A stretch of DNA of 64,000 bases, taken from assembly GCA_038380435.1 (NCBI GenBank), contig JAWZYU010000024.1, forward strand, positions 54,150,613-54,214,612, in the 5' to 3' direction. The notes under the pieces were generated by a model. It was not told the origin of the DNA, did no database searches, and saw only the letters and a list, made by a program, of their open reading frames with translations. This document shows, piece after piece, positions 41,735 to 53,646 of this stretch. The first letter of the stretch is position 1, and every line of letters begins with the position of its first letter. This stretch comes from Ryuthela nishihirai (lineage: Eukaryota > Arthropoda > Arachnida > Araneae > Heptathelidae). A program made the translations under genes and the position numbers.

Positions 41735-42898
41735 TGACACTGTAAAATGTTTTAAAGCACTTCAAGAAAAAAATTCTATGCTGCCTAGTATCAAAAATAA
41801 TGAATGAGATTTTACATATCATAGAGGTGGGTAGTGAGAGAAACTTTGGATATAGAAGTTGATAGCGAGTGACACTATGCTACCATAAGTATCATTGGCT
41901 TTTATTGATACTATTGCACTCATGAAACTTCGATCAGAAGAAAGAAATTGCAATGTGAGCAACCAACTCATCAGGATGCATATATGGTTTTAGCTTTATT
42001 ACAGCTAATATGGGAGGTCCCCTCACCATACTTTGCTCGACATTTCGCAAAACTCTTGTCATGTGGACAAAATATTCCTTACATCATTCCACAAATCTCT
42101 TTCGACTTCAATCTCCTTGAACTTAAGAAACCAATCCCAAAGAATCACTTTCGTGTCTTCAATGACTTGTGGGTCTGCCAGCAGAAATCCTGGCCGAAAC
42201 CTGAATTTGTCCTCAGCTGTGCTTGGTTCCCTAGAATAACTAATGGTTCTGAATATTTTAGGGCCCTCTAAAAGTATATGTTTAATCATTTCTTCTCCCA
42301 GAGAACATAGAGGACAGACTGGATCTTGGGGCCAATTTCTGGTTTCCAGTGACCTGGTCTTGGCCTTGAAGAGCAAACTGTTCAGAGTGCTGTCATAAAA
42401 TTCTTCCCACGTGTATAGTTTTTTCCCTATATAATTCGAGGCTTGTTTTTGTACCAACTCTCTTCTCCATAATTGATATGCTTTCTCTCTCATCTTGGAA
42501 TTTATTTGAATTTTTACATTTCCACCTTAACGTATAATTGTCTTGATGGAGCTCTCTAGGTATTTTCCCTCAAGAAATGCCATTCTTCTCAGCCAGTGAG
42601 TTCTTGGACCTTGAACTGAAATATAAACAAAGATTTTCTTACAAAGTCTGTCATCATTCAGGCTGATAAGTCTCACCATGTATTGAAGTTTTGACCGAGT
42701 TTTATGGGTCTCGAACTTTGAAACTCCAACTTCTCCTCATACTACTTCACATCCACTTTGAATCTGCTTTGTAAAATGAATTGTTACTCACTATCAGCTC
42801 TAATCTCTGAATCCACCTCTATGGTATGTAAAATTCCTTTTGATACTAGGTAGCATAGAATTTTTTGTCTAAGTGTTTTAGAACACTTAACAGTGTCA
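41735..42898. mobile_element. 1.16-kb segment framed by diverged inverted repeats, holding a LINE tail
   Basis: The left arm from TGACACTG (41735 to about 41875) aligns inverted with the right arm (about 42787 to CAGTGTCA at 42898). Shared blocks are ATTCTATGCTGCCTAGTATC and CATAGAGGTGG. No clear target duplication. The interior is the LINE fragment at 42060-42720. It may be a composite, or two opposed copies of one LINE end. Confidence 0.6.
42060..42720 (-). pseudogene. LINE ORF2 C-terminal fragment, minus strand
   Basis: Reads SKLQYMVRLISLNDDRLCKK (about 42700) and HWLRRMAFLEGKYLESSIK. From 42493 an open frame runs MREKAYQLWRRELVQKQ, WPQDPVCPLCSLGEEMIKHI and LLEGP. The CPLC...H pattern is the zinc-binding motif near the C-terminus of many LINE proteins. 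A frame break between the halves and the missing polymerase make it dead. Confidence 0.7.
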
Positions 42899-43459
42899 TA
42901 GGGTATTAAAGATATTAATTTAATTTTAATTACTTCACTGTGAAGTTCTGCTGCATTTTTTGTTATTATGTATAGAGATTTTTTTAAATTAAAATCTTAG
43001 GTATGAGGTAATGAGTGAAACATTCAACTAAGTTAAATTCCAGGACTGGAGGGGCAAACTCCCCCCCAAAGGAAAAAAAGGTTTGGCCAGTTGGTTTCTC
43101 CTAGAGGTCCTCTATAGTTAGAGGCTAGCCATCTTGCTGATTGAGTCTTCTGGTTTATGGGCGTCATGTTTTATTGTACCTTGAGATGAAAGCCTAAGAG
43201 TTATTGTCTGTACTTGTTAAAGCTTTTCAGTTATAATTTTTTACATTTCTACCACTTTTTTATGTATAAAAACTTCCATATTTTATCAGTGCCTCCACTG
43301 CACTGCATTTGGGTGTAAAAATTCCACTCATGGGAATAAGTTAATGAAGATTTTCCCACAAAACTTTGTCAGAAGACTGCAATGGGCTGTGCAAAATGAG
43401 ATAACTGAAAACCAACAAATAATTTCTTTTTAGTTCCTTTGCAGAACAAGCTAATGTTT

Positions 43460-43900
43460 TTATTTTATTGTCTGTCCATCTATAGACAATCAACTTTTAG
43501 AGATAAATGAAAAATTCTTTTTTGGATTTGATAGGTGTTGATGAAATATTACGATTTTCAATTTTGAAATCATACAATAGCTTTATTTTCAGTTATAATT
43601 TTTTACATTTCTACCACTTTTTTTATGTATCTCTCTAGCAGTGGAAAAAGATGAAAAATGGTAAAAATTTAAAGCGAACATTGCAAATGATCTATTTACT
43701 CTGGAAATATGAAATTTTTGTAGTAGTGTTATGGTCAGAAGGTTTACAATGACAACAAGGCTTTCCCCTCTTTCTTCAAAGGGGGTGGGAAAATGGAACT
43801 TTTTTTAGTTTAAGAGATGAACTTTTTTTTTTACAGGTACTAACAATAATAATTATACTTTTCAAATCCCCATCAGTTATTTTCTCTTAAAAACAATTCC
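43460..43900 (+). repeat. Dispersed copy of the 25-kb tandem repeat family
   Basis: ATAGGTGTTGATGAAATATT followed by ACGATTTTCAA matches 25390-25425. GGGGGTGGGAAAATGGAAC matches GGGTGGGAAAATGCAAC at 25312. Confidence 0.65.
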
Positions 43901-43904
43901 ATAA

Positions 43905-46728
43905 AATTTATTTTTAATTTTCAGTTATTTTCTAAAGTATTTCCTATTGTGAGCATTGAAATCAGTATCAAATATTACCCTACCCTTTTCTGGGACCCAT
44001 AAGTATTTATGCAATATCATTTAGTTTTGCAAGCCAAAGTATCTGAGCGATGTTCATACTTTCCACTTGAAATAATTCTCCCCTCCCCCAGTCTATGGTA
44101 CTTCTGCCAATTTTGTCGATAAGATTATTTATTATCGAAAAGATACTTCTTCAGCTGACATCATTAGGAGTGCCTCCATCAGTTTTTGAGTCATTGTGGT
44201 CCTAGGAATCACTTTTTTTGTGGGGGAGGGGGGAGTGGCAGGGAACAACTCAAAATCAGAACTCGTTGGAATTTTACTCTTTGATTTCTGTTAGCCTTTG
44301 GTGGGTGACCCCTCACCTCCATGGCTTAATGTGTGGAATACAGTCCATTATGATTTAAGTTTTGAAAGTGTATTTTCACAGTCGATTTGCAATGCAAGTC
44401 AGTATTAATAAGTATTTGCAATATATGAATTTGCAATTGCTGAAGAATGAAATTTACATAGTACTTGAAAAGCACTGAAGCTTGTAATTCACATGATGTT
44501 ATATGTTTCGTTTTCATGGTTTAATTAAAAGTCACAAACAGTACTGATTTCAGATTTGCATTACATGTATCATCTAATGCAACAGTAAGAAATAAGAATT
44601 ATTATTTTTAAGTCTTTTTTTATATATATATATAAGGACCTTGGTTACCAATATGCTACAGCACTCCTTAGTGCCTGTCAGGACCTCACACTAAAGTCTA
44701 GATCAGGCATATGCAACCCACTGCTTACAAGTACTACTCACCAAAACAATATTAGTGGTGATAAGAAGAATTATAAACAAACTTGTCTGCTGTTAGAAAC
44801 TATTTGGTGCTAAAAACACTAAATATCTTGCAACGAAATACAAAGCTGCTATTTAATATAATTTATCAAACAGTGTAGTTTACATTTCTACAATGATGTG
44901 TAAAAGTATTTAAAATAAGTGCAATTGTCATGAAGACACTGCAATTAGGATTGCCAACTTTTTATTTTGCCAAGGAAGGATATTAGAAAAAACTTTGCTT
45001 TTCTTATTTACTTTTACCCACAATGCACAAATATATGTAAATATTCAATATATTATCACTTGTCGAGTAATTTTTTTTTACAATTCATTGTATTGTAAAA
45101 AAATTTACACATTCTATATTTCGAGTGAAATGTGCATTTGTATTTATTAATTTTAGTTGTACTAAACAAGGAGCAGCTCTTTTGAAGTTTGAGGCCTGGT
45201 CAAAAGAGGCAGTATGACCATTTCATTATAATTATGGGATATATTGGTGTTACCCATCCATCCTCTCCATCTGTTTTCAAGCAATACATTTTTCTCATAC
45301 CTGACAGCAATTTTACACAAAGAAATTGCACTGAACTGTTATGTGGATCAGACATGATGTCAGATATAGCTCAGAGAATATCTGAATCAGCTTGCATGCA
45401 TGCATCAAAATTTCATATACAAACTAGAGAACTTGCAAAACTTTCTTTTTTTCCATGATTTTTCATGAAAAGATATTTTGACCCCTAAGAAAGTAGGAAC
45501 AAGAACAAAGAACAGTTGGTAACTGTCAGAGTACAGGTTTGAGTCCTGGGATGGCATGGCGATTTGTTCTGCAATAACACCTTTGCAGATCCAATTTGTT
45601 TTGTAATAGTGTAGATAAACTAGTAGCTTTGCAGGTCTTATGATGAATTAAAAAACAAACAAACATATTTTCTGTAATATATTAAAACAACTTTACCTTC
45701 CATATTGTTTAAAAGTAGGTAAAATGTTGCATCATAAAAATGGTAACTACTCAAATACTTAAACTATGAAAGTTGAAATTTTTTGCAGTTTTAACTCTAC
45801 AACTCATTTTCTTATTATTTGGTTGAGAAGCATCATTAAAAATATTTTGTCTTACCAAGAGTATCCTTGGTGCTTGCCAAGACTGTCTTTAGAGTGCAGT
45901 ACTTCCCAACCTTTTTGAGCCCATGGCACACTTTTGAGAATTGAAAATTTCATGACACCAAAAAAAACAAACATAAGTAGCCATTTTATTAAAATAAATA
46001 TGTTAATATTATCAGCAAGATATTATCTCATAACTCATACATATATATTAAAAACAACATATTTGAAAGTAAAGCACAGTAATTGTCACTCCACTACCAC
46101 CAGATATTAAAGTACGAAATATATTAATAGTAAATAAAATAAATAGTATGATCAACTTTTTTTGACTAACAGTCATAACGTTAATAACAAAAAAAAAACG
46201 TGCCAACAAAATTCAGACCTTAGTTGCGTCGGGTTAACAAAAGTTAATTCCTTTAAAATGTAATACATACTTCATTTCATCCGCAGATGAAAGAAAACCT
46301 ACTGCGAAAGGGAAAGGATTTTTTTTAAGCATTAGCCAAAAATCTATCCTTCTGTACCTCTGACTATTGGTGGCTCATGCCTAAAATTTTTGGTAGGGTA
46401 TTTTGGCTTATGTTGGCAGGCCTGGATGCAGAAAAAAAAATAGGAGCAAATGCTTGATACCAAACTGATCTATATCAGACAAGAGTAGTGTTGTATAATG
46501 TATATATTCTTGTCGTTTCAGCTATTTTCCAAAATCACTAGCGAAAATTTTCAGGAAAAAAAATACTGGAAATGCGTTTTGTCCTTTCCGATTTAATTCA
46601 CCCATTAAAATGGTTGAATTAAATCGGTATCTGTTTTGACAGAATATGTATTTTCCTCTCTGTTGTAGAGTTTCAAAATTTTAAAATAGCTGACCAGGCA
46701 TATATACAAGTTTTTTTTCCAGGAGGAG
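43905..46728. other. Probable PPAT intron sequence, no supported gene
   Basis: AT-rich. A (TA)n run lies at about 44620-44633, and a tRNA-like SINE remnant (GGTTTGAGTCCTGGGATGGC) at 45525-45660. An 89-codon open frame on plus (45189-45458) has no family that I recognise. Confidence 0.4.
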
Positions 46729-46729
46729 T

Positions 46730-46946
46730 AATAAAATAAATACCCCCTCAAGCAGCTGCTTGCCACAGAGGTCTGACATGAGCCTGTCAGTTTATATGCC
46801 ATAGTAGAAGGTCTGAGAGGATGGCAAGTCCTCAGCAGAAAAACGACACACACAGCCATGACCACAGCCATGACCTTAACCCGGGGATCGAACCCAGGTC
46901 CCTTAGATCAGTAGCCAAGCGCGCTAACCACTCGGCCATGGGAACC
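46730..46946 (-). repeat. SINE-2 copy, full length, minus strand
   Basis: Tail AATAAATACCCCCTCAAGCA. The head on the reverse strand (GGATCGAACCCAGGTCCCTT, CCACTCGGCCATGGGA) is complete. It contains a small internal duplication, CCACAGCCATGACCACAGCC. Confidence 0.9.
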
Positions 46947-46949
46947 TTA

Positions 46950-47985
46950 TATTTAATTGCAATGAATTATATAGAAAAAATTTCATATACAATTAATATA
47001 ATTTTTATAATACAACAAATTATAAAAAAAGTGGCATAATGCAATGGATTATAAAAAAAAAGACGGAGAATGTTTTTTAGGGTGAAAGTTTTTCTTTAGT
47101 GCGTTTAAGATCAAACCGGAGACTTCAGTATTGCAAGTCAAAGAGCACTGCTGATAGGAAAACTTGTTAAATATTATTCCGTTGTAGACCAGACCTTCGA
47201 TATATTACTAAATTTTCATAACTTAATGACCTTTGTAAACATTTAACATTTAAATGCCCTTGGCAAAATAAAAGTTAATTGTAGTCACAATCGTATAAAT
47301 ATTTTTACGTCTCTAAGATGTTATCGCAAGTTCGACTGAATAGTAAGACGTGTGCAGCTTCTTGGCCAACAATGATAACTAAACAGCGCCACCTACCACG
47401 GTAGTAAAAGTTAATACTTACGTAGAAACGTTTCCTAAGATCGAATCGTGTTAAAAATATTCATAATCACTACATTTAATAAATTTGCATAACCCACTGT
47501 TCCTCATCCTTCGGAAATCTTTGCCATTCATTTATTTGCACTAATCTCATAACCAACAAATCTACAATATCTTCAAATAGTACTTTGCCTTATTGCGAAC
47601 ACGTCTCCAAAGCAAACGTCCTCAGATTTGCATAGCTTTGCACATAACCACAAAATCACTGCTGGAGGGGTCGCTTGAGCCTTCTCATTGGATACCTCGC
47701 TTCTTTTGTCTATACTGAACGATAGTATACAATTAGAGTATGCATTTTTCTTGTTAAGAAATGCATTCAAGGGTTAATCTTTGTTTTTATATTCAGGTTG
47801 AAATCGAGTAAAAAAAAATGTGATTATTTTAGTACAGCTGCAGGTGTCCCCAATTATAATCTCAAAACCAAAGCACTAGATCCACGGCCACTATATTCAG
47901 AATTTGATTTTCAAAAAGAAAAATAAAACTAACAAAAAAATTAGATGTTTGACAGAAGTAAGCTTTATCTGATTGGATTAATTAT
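46950..47985. other. Probable PPAT intron sequence, nothing recognised
   Basis: AT-rich, no supported gene or repeat. Confidence 0.4.
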
Positions 47986-47989
47986 TAAG

Positions 47990-48183
47990 TGAGTGTAGTG
48001 GTTAGCGCTCTTGGCTAGTGATCTAAGACATCTGGGTTCGAGCCTCGGGTTAAGGCCTAGACGTTTGTATTTTTCTGCTGAGGTCCCTCCGTCCTCACGA
48101 CCTTATACTATGGCGTGTAAACTGACAAGCTCCTGTCAGACCTCTGTGGTAAGCAGCTGCTTGAAGGGGTATTTTTTTATTAT
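47990..48183 (+). repeat. SINE-2 copy, diverged
   Basis: Head GTGTAGTGGTTAGCGCTCTT, GGGTTCGAGCCTCGGG, and tail GAAGGGGTATTTTTTTATTA. Confidence 0.85.
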
Positions 48184-48429
48184 TTAGAGCATAATAATGA
48201 ATTAAATCTGTCAAAATTTGAATCTGGGTTTAATAAAGTTTACAAAGTGAAATGTAAAGGATAGATACTGGTTAAAAAAAAGTGTCTTCCCATAATCTTG
48301 GATAATTTCATTTAAAAAGCAAAATTTGCACAGAAAAATTAACAAAATTATTTTTTTTTTTATCAGGGAGGTGGGTATCAAGTATTCATTCTTAGTTTAA
48401 CATCGGTATCACAGAGGAGATGAGAGACT

Positions 48430-48660
48430 CATTTGGTAGCGCACCAGGCTCGTAATCTACAGTTCCCAGGTTCAAGTCCCAGCTGGGCCAGCATTGACCG
48501 TGTGTCATAGGGACGTTAAGCTGTGGCCACGTGTATGGGAGAACCGTATCCTGTGCACGTTAAAGAACATTCTGAATGGCTTTGACAGAAGGCTACAATA
48601 TGTCTAACATTTGTCCAGTAATTTCCCTCGCCCAACCTTTTCTGAGCCTTTGGTGACTTA
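48430..48660 (+). repeat. SINE-1 copy with internal deletions
   Basis: Head TTTGGTAGCGCACCAGGCTC and GGTTCAAGTCCCAGCTGGGC, then a body shortened by about 60 bp. The 3' end is lost after TCTGAGCCTTTGG. Confidence 0.8.
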
Positions 48661-49084
48661 TGCATAAGCTAAAGCTTTGTATATCACTATATGAAGACCT
48701 CAAAAAGTACATTTTAAGTTTTATTGTTTAGCAGTTGGGAATTTTAAATTACCACTTTCGATTTTTAGGGTCTCTTAAACTTGACATACTTTGGGCCACA
48801 GAAGGTCAAAATCAGGCCTTTGCTGAAATGTTGAGTTACTGAAAAGTAGTGACGTGTTGATTTCTGGTTAAAATAGTTTTTTTTTAGTGCAGAACTGAAG
48901 TTTGTTGCTTAGTGATGCATGCTATTGAAATATTTGTTATATTATTTAATTTTGCTATGTTTTTATAAGTGCAGGACAAGGTTTGTGTTTATCGTTATAC
49001 ATTGGCACGTTTAGGCATAGTCGTGCACCTAGGGCCACACGTTTTACTTAAACGGTAGACAATATTTTGTTTATGTAAAAGGAC

Positions 49085-49206
49085 CGTTACTGTTCCAGTG
49101 GGTCCCCTCCCCCAATCTTCTCTGAGCATTCGGGGTACTTGTGGCCTGGCCATTTAGCCCATGGTGTGCAAAAAAGTACCGCTGCTCAGAGGTAAAACAA
49201 CCCAAC
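49085..49206 (+). repeat. SINE-1 3' half
   Basis: Starts TTACTGTTCCAGTGGGTCCC and ends CTCAGAGGTAAAACAACCCA. Confidence 0.85.
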
Positions 49207-49493
49207 CCAATGCACCATCTGCGAGGATTCTTCCCTTCAAATGATATAAAATTTTCGATTTTTTTTTTTGAATAAAAGACGTTTTTAATCTTCCTAAAAA
49301 AAGTGAAATCGATGCTTCTCGGTGGCCACAAGATCGGTTCACCTCTCCCAATCTAATGATTTGTCCATGTGACACTAGGCCAGGATCTAGGAAATTTTTT
49401 GGAGACGCCAAACACGATTTCCATTGTAGTATAATATTTTGCCTCCGTTTTAGAAGGGTTTTAAAAAATTTACTTGAAGATGAGTAAAAATTT

Positions 49494-49553
49494 CATCATC
49501 CTCCTCCTCCTCAAGTAGCCAAGGACTACGGAGGTCCAACCAGACCGTGCAAT
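49494..49553 (-). repeat. LINE 3'-end remnant, minus strand
   Basis: The reverse complement reads GGTCTGGTTGGACCTCCGTA then the tail GAGGAGGAGGATGATG. It matches the 3' end of the LINE at 30018-30055. Confidence 0.75.
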
Positions 49554-51051
49554 TTACATAAATTAATTTTTTGCCTCCATTACAAGTTTCTCAAAACAGG
49601 GATGGGGGGGAACGATGCAACTAAACGCCTTCATTAAAAGGAAAACTTTGAGAATTTTCGACACTTTCAACCACAGCTACTTTTGTTATTTAATAAAATA
49701 AAATACATTAAAATGATGCAGAAGTGAAAATTATTAAATTATTTTTGAAAAATTCGTATTTCTCTTCAAAGCAAATATTTTTTCGCGAGCCGCAAACTTC
49801 CTTGGAGTCACGTGACACCAGCCATAGTTTGGTCACCCCTGATTTAGAGGCTGAATTATTTTTGCTTTCAATTATTAGCATGGGAATTTAATTTTCGTTT
49901 GCGATTTCTTTTTCCTTAAAAATCCTTAAATATTTGTTTATCACGCCTGTCATGGATAAAAATTTAGAGACTTAATTTTGTTCAATATTTGATCATTGCA
50001 ATACTTTAATATTCTAACGCATAATATATTTTCTATCAGAACCGATAGCCTTGGGGTTAAATGAACACGTGTACTCTTGTAAGTGGTTATCTTTTGACGT
50101 CAGTGATATGATAGTTGACCAAATTCGATAGCTAAAAATCTCGATAGGAAGAGCGGCTACGGAGCAAAATCTATAAAACAGTGAAGTACTTTGTCCCAAG
50201 GGCAATGGTTACATCACACTAAAGGAATAGCCTTATCAGGAACATGATATTTCAATAGTGGATCTACGTATACATTCTAAGAACATATTGACAAAAACTT
50301 GTTTTCTTGCTTTCGCTGAGGTGTTGGCTCAATCGAATCAATTTTTCTCATTCATTTTCCTACTTCTGTTTGGCGAGTGAAACTGCAAACGTTTTTTTAG
50401 GGGGAAAAAAGCATTGGAAGCATCCAATTCAACGTATCTATATCAGTTGAATGATATTTATTTAGAACGAATCCGCCACAGAGGGGTAAAGGAAAACTAC
50501 TTTTGCCATACTTTACGAATTATTGAATGATAGGCAAAGAAACGAATTTTAAAAGTAAACCCTCATAAAGCCACACTTTATTGATACCTTGGATGCAATA
50601 CTCGTAACGAATTGCAAACAATTTTCAAAAGCGCTTTGTCCACTTTTTAACGTTGGAGCATAAGAGTACGCCATTCAACTATATGCCGAAAGATTAAGTT
50701 TGGATTTTCGTACTACAGTCATACAAGGGCACATCCACAAGTTTAATAGTTAGGTTCCCTAACCACTGCACTGGTAAGAGAGTGTAACAAAGTGGGATGC
50801 CACGAAAATGTTAAAACCTGTCTACATTCATTCGGCGAACCGTAGGTTGCATATGTTCCTGCTCAGTGGCGTGCGTAATAACTACAAGGGGCCTGGGGAA
50901 CAAATTTAAATGTTCCCTCATTCCATTTAATTCTAACAGTCAAAAAGTTTTAAATTCAGTCTTTTTATTTTAAAATTATAGGCGCTTACCTAAAGTTATA
51001 GAATTCTGTAGAAATATTAAGAAAGCAGAAATTTCTCAGCTTCTGTCTTAA

Positions 51052-51292
51052 CCCTTTAAACCCGGAATTAATTTGGTTAATCTACTAACGTTTGCAACAC
51101 GATATTATGGTTATTTGGACCTAAATAAACATCTTTCTACAAAAAAAATAATAAATATTTTACAAAAATAGAAATTTTTTGCATTGATTATAAATTTATT
51201 TCGTGTTCTCATAAACGATACAATTTTTGAAGTGGTATAATAGTATATCCATATGATAGTATATCCATATGAACACACGGGGACTGAAAAGG
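51052..51292. mobile_element. 241-bp TTAA-flanked MITE (left arm copy)
   Basis: TTAA at 51048-51051 and 51293-51296. The ends are CCCTTTAAACCCGG and, inverted, CCTTTTCAGTCCCC. No coding content. The ends resemble those of the 961-bp TTAA element. Confidence 0.6.
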
Positions 51293-51537
51293 TTAAAAAG
51301 GTCTAAAATTTTCTGTTATTAGCTAAAGAGATATGGTCCCAACGACAAGCAGAAACTTTCACGTCCATTCATAATCTGTATATAATAGCAAATAAATAGG
51401 AAGTCAGAAATATGAGTACATCTAACTATTATACGGCTAAAAATACGTAAATAGGAAGCTTTTTGGAAGATGCTTGTTAAAATATAAAGGGACATTTTTA
51501 TTCCTTATCTATGCTGTTCGCCAAATGTAAACTTTTT

Positions 51538-51930
51538 TCTTGGGCTGGGGTGGCTCAGTCGGTAGCGCGCCAGGCTCGTAATCTGTAGTTCCCAGGTTCG
51601 AGTCCCAGCTGGGTCAGCGTTGAGATTTATCTCCGCAAAATTCCCCGCCCTGCCCACGATCAGTAGGGGACACCGATGGGCTTGGAAAGGCCGCCGTCCG
51701 TCGGATGGGACTTTAAGCCGTGGCCCGTGTGCGGAAGAGCCATACCCTGTGCACGTTAAAGAACATGCCGGATGGCCTTGACGGGAGGCTACCATCTGTC
51801 TCCCAACAGCTGTTCCAGTGGGTCCCCTCCCCCAACCTTCTCTCAGCCTTCGGGGTCCATGTGACCTGGCCATTTAGCCCATGGTGTGCAAAAGAGTGCC
51901 GCTCAGAGGTAAAACAACCCAACCCAACTT
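51538..51930 (+). repeat. SINE-1 copy, full length (left arm)
   Basis: The cleanest copy: head GGGGTGGCTCAGTCGGTAGC, GGTTCGAGTCCCAGCTGGGT, anticodon-position bases CTCGTAA, body, and 3' end CTCAGAGGTAAAACAACCCA. Confidence 0.93.
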
Positions 51931-52042
51931 TTTTCTTATTTTGCAATATATTTATCATTTTTTTTTTGGGGGGGGGGGGTGCAAAATAGTTTTTCTGGAG
52001 GGGCGACCGAAGAAAATAACTTTTACCGTCGAAGAAGAGGCG

Positions 52043-52577
52043 GAGTTGTTGGGTTTCACCACTGAGCTGCACTTTTTTGCACACCATGGGCTAAATTCTA
52101 GGTCACAAGGACACCGAAGGCTCAGAGAAGGTTGGGGGAGGGAACCCACTGGAACAGCTGTTAGGAGACGATAAAATGGAGAACAGTAAAGGAGTGGGTA
52201 AGTAGAGACAGATGGTAGCCTCCCGTCAAGGCCATCCAGCGTGTTCTTTAACGTGCACAGGGTATGGCTCTCCCGCATACGGGACCACGGCTTAATTAGC
52301 GTCGCATCCGACGGACGGTGGCCTTTCCAAGCCCATCAATGTCCCGAGTGGTTAGCGCGCTTGGCTACTGATCTAAGGGTCCTGGGTTCGAGCCCAGGGT
52401 AAGGCATGGATGTCTGTGTCGTTTTTCTGCTGAGGTCCTGCCATCCTCTCAGACCTTCTACTATGGCATATAAACTAACAGGCTCCTGTCAGACCTCTGT
52501 GGCAAGCAGCTGCTTGAGGAGGTATTTATTATTTATTTATTTTGACCCAGCTGGGACTCGAGCCTGGCGACCCCCGC
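52043..52577 (-). repeat. SINE-1 copy split by a SINE-2 insertion (left arm)
   Basis: The SINE-1 tail and body run in reverse from 52043 to 52343. SINE-2 occupies 52344 to about 52542, then the SINE-1 head resumes (GACCCAGCTGGGACTCGAGC). It also has a roughly 35-bp insert (GATAAAATGGAGAACAGTAA) at about 52168. Confidence 0.85.
52344..52542 (+). repeat. SINE-2 inserted into SINE-1 (left arm)
   Basis: Head starts CCGAGTGGTTAGCGCGCTTG, B-box GGGTTCGAGCCCAGGG, tail GGAGGTATTTATTATTTA. The first bases of the usual head (GCCGTCCCATGG) are missing at the junction. Confidence 0.88.
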
Positions 52578-53646
52578 CCCAGACGAGGTGGAGATAAAAA
52601 AATGTGCCCTAATAAAAATATAATGTGCTGCAACAACTGTATGGTATGCCCTAATAAAGAAAGTTTATTTTCACTCCAAAGTCAGTTAGTCGAAACAAAC
52701 CCAAAGATTTTTATCTGTTGATTTTAATAAGAAAAGATCGCGCATATTATTTTTTTTGTAATACGCTTTACAAAATCTTTACTGATATCTATAAAGGGTT
52801 TTTTCAAAGTGTAGATCGCGAAAGGCTCGGCTCGGAAGGACTTGGTACTCTGACTTCATACAGTCAGGACGTGTTTTATTTAGCTCCTGGATTATTGTGT
52901 TAGATATTATTTTACTTAACTTACCTAGCAACCTTGGGCGAGATCAGGATTAATTCCTGGTGTAGCCCTTGGTAGGTAGACTTAGTGAGTTTAGGCTAAC
53001 AGTTTACTTAAACTTTGAGACTTTCTTAGTTAGTTTTTCAGATTAATTTTCACTCCAGGATTACTTTACTTATCATTAACATCAGTACAGGCCAGTAGCC
53101 GACCTGAATTGGCCGATATTAGTAACGGAAAAGTACATTGCCAATAGCTGACTTAAAGTCAGCCGTTATTGGTAGTGGAATAGTACTTGCTAATAGCCGA
53201 TTATGAGTTGGCCGTCCAGTCCTCAACGTGAGTTCCCATAAAACCCTCCGTTGAGGTATTCTCACTTTGATATTTTATCTTATTGTATTTACCAAGTTCT
53301 AGTGTATACTTCCGTTTCTATCGCTACTGTTTATATTGTGATTTTTGTATTTTATTCGTTTCTTTGTTAGATATTGTATCTAGCACTTTATTTATTTATT
53401 ATTTTAACTCAGTTTCGAGTTTTTACTGTTTTTAGACAGATTTCTGATAGTTTTCAGGAATCTGTTCTTTTCAACTGGTTCTGACCGCTTTTGACAGTTT
53501 CAACTTTTAGCAGTTACAACTGTCGTTTTGCTTTTGATAATTTTAAAAAATTTTCACATTACTTTTGTGAAATTTTTCTTTTTGATATTTTTATAATTAT
53601 ATTTACTTCTTTTTGTTAGTTTTATATTTTTTTTTGCTTTTTATTT

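Larger units (their letters stand above)
50121..53646 (+). repeat. Left arm of a 9.1-kb near-perfect inverted repeat
   Basis: Pairs with 55733-59261 over its whole 3526 bp. I saw only isolated differences: A/T in TTTTCAAAAGCGC near 50630, T/C in ATGGTCCCAACG near 51335, and length changes in a T/G homopolymer near 51960-51980. It contains a TTAA-flanked MITE, SINE-1, a SINE-1/SINE-2 nest and about 1 kb of 5' sequence that in the other arm leads into the LINE. The outer edge is AAATTCGATAG. Confidence 0.95.

Noticed and set aside
41948..42271. 107-codon plus-strand open frame
   Set aside because: It is antisense to the LINE C-terminal fragment, which has recognisable motifs.
51541..51615. tRNA-like sequence with A and B boxes at the head of SINE-1
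   Set aside because: It recurs with a constant body and 3' end, and varies at the anticodon position. It is SINE-derived.
51505..52278. Several overlapping 90-125-codon open frames on both strands
   Set aside because: They are chance translations of SINE-1, duplicated again in the right arm.
52406..52597. Recurring small open frame ([20 protein letters not shown] and variants) also at 37618, 39263, 46871, 28826 and 56973
   Set aside because: It is the chance translation of the SINE-2 body, present wherever the SINE is.
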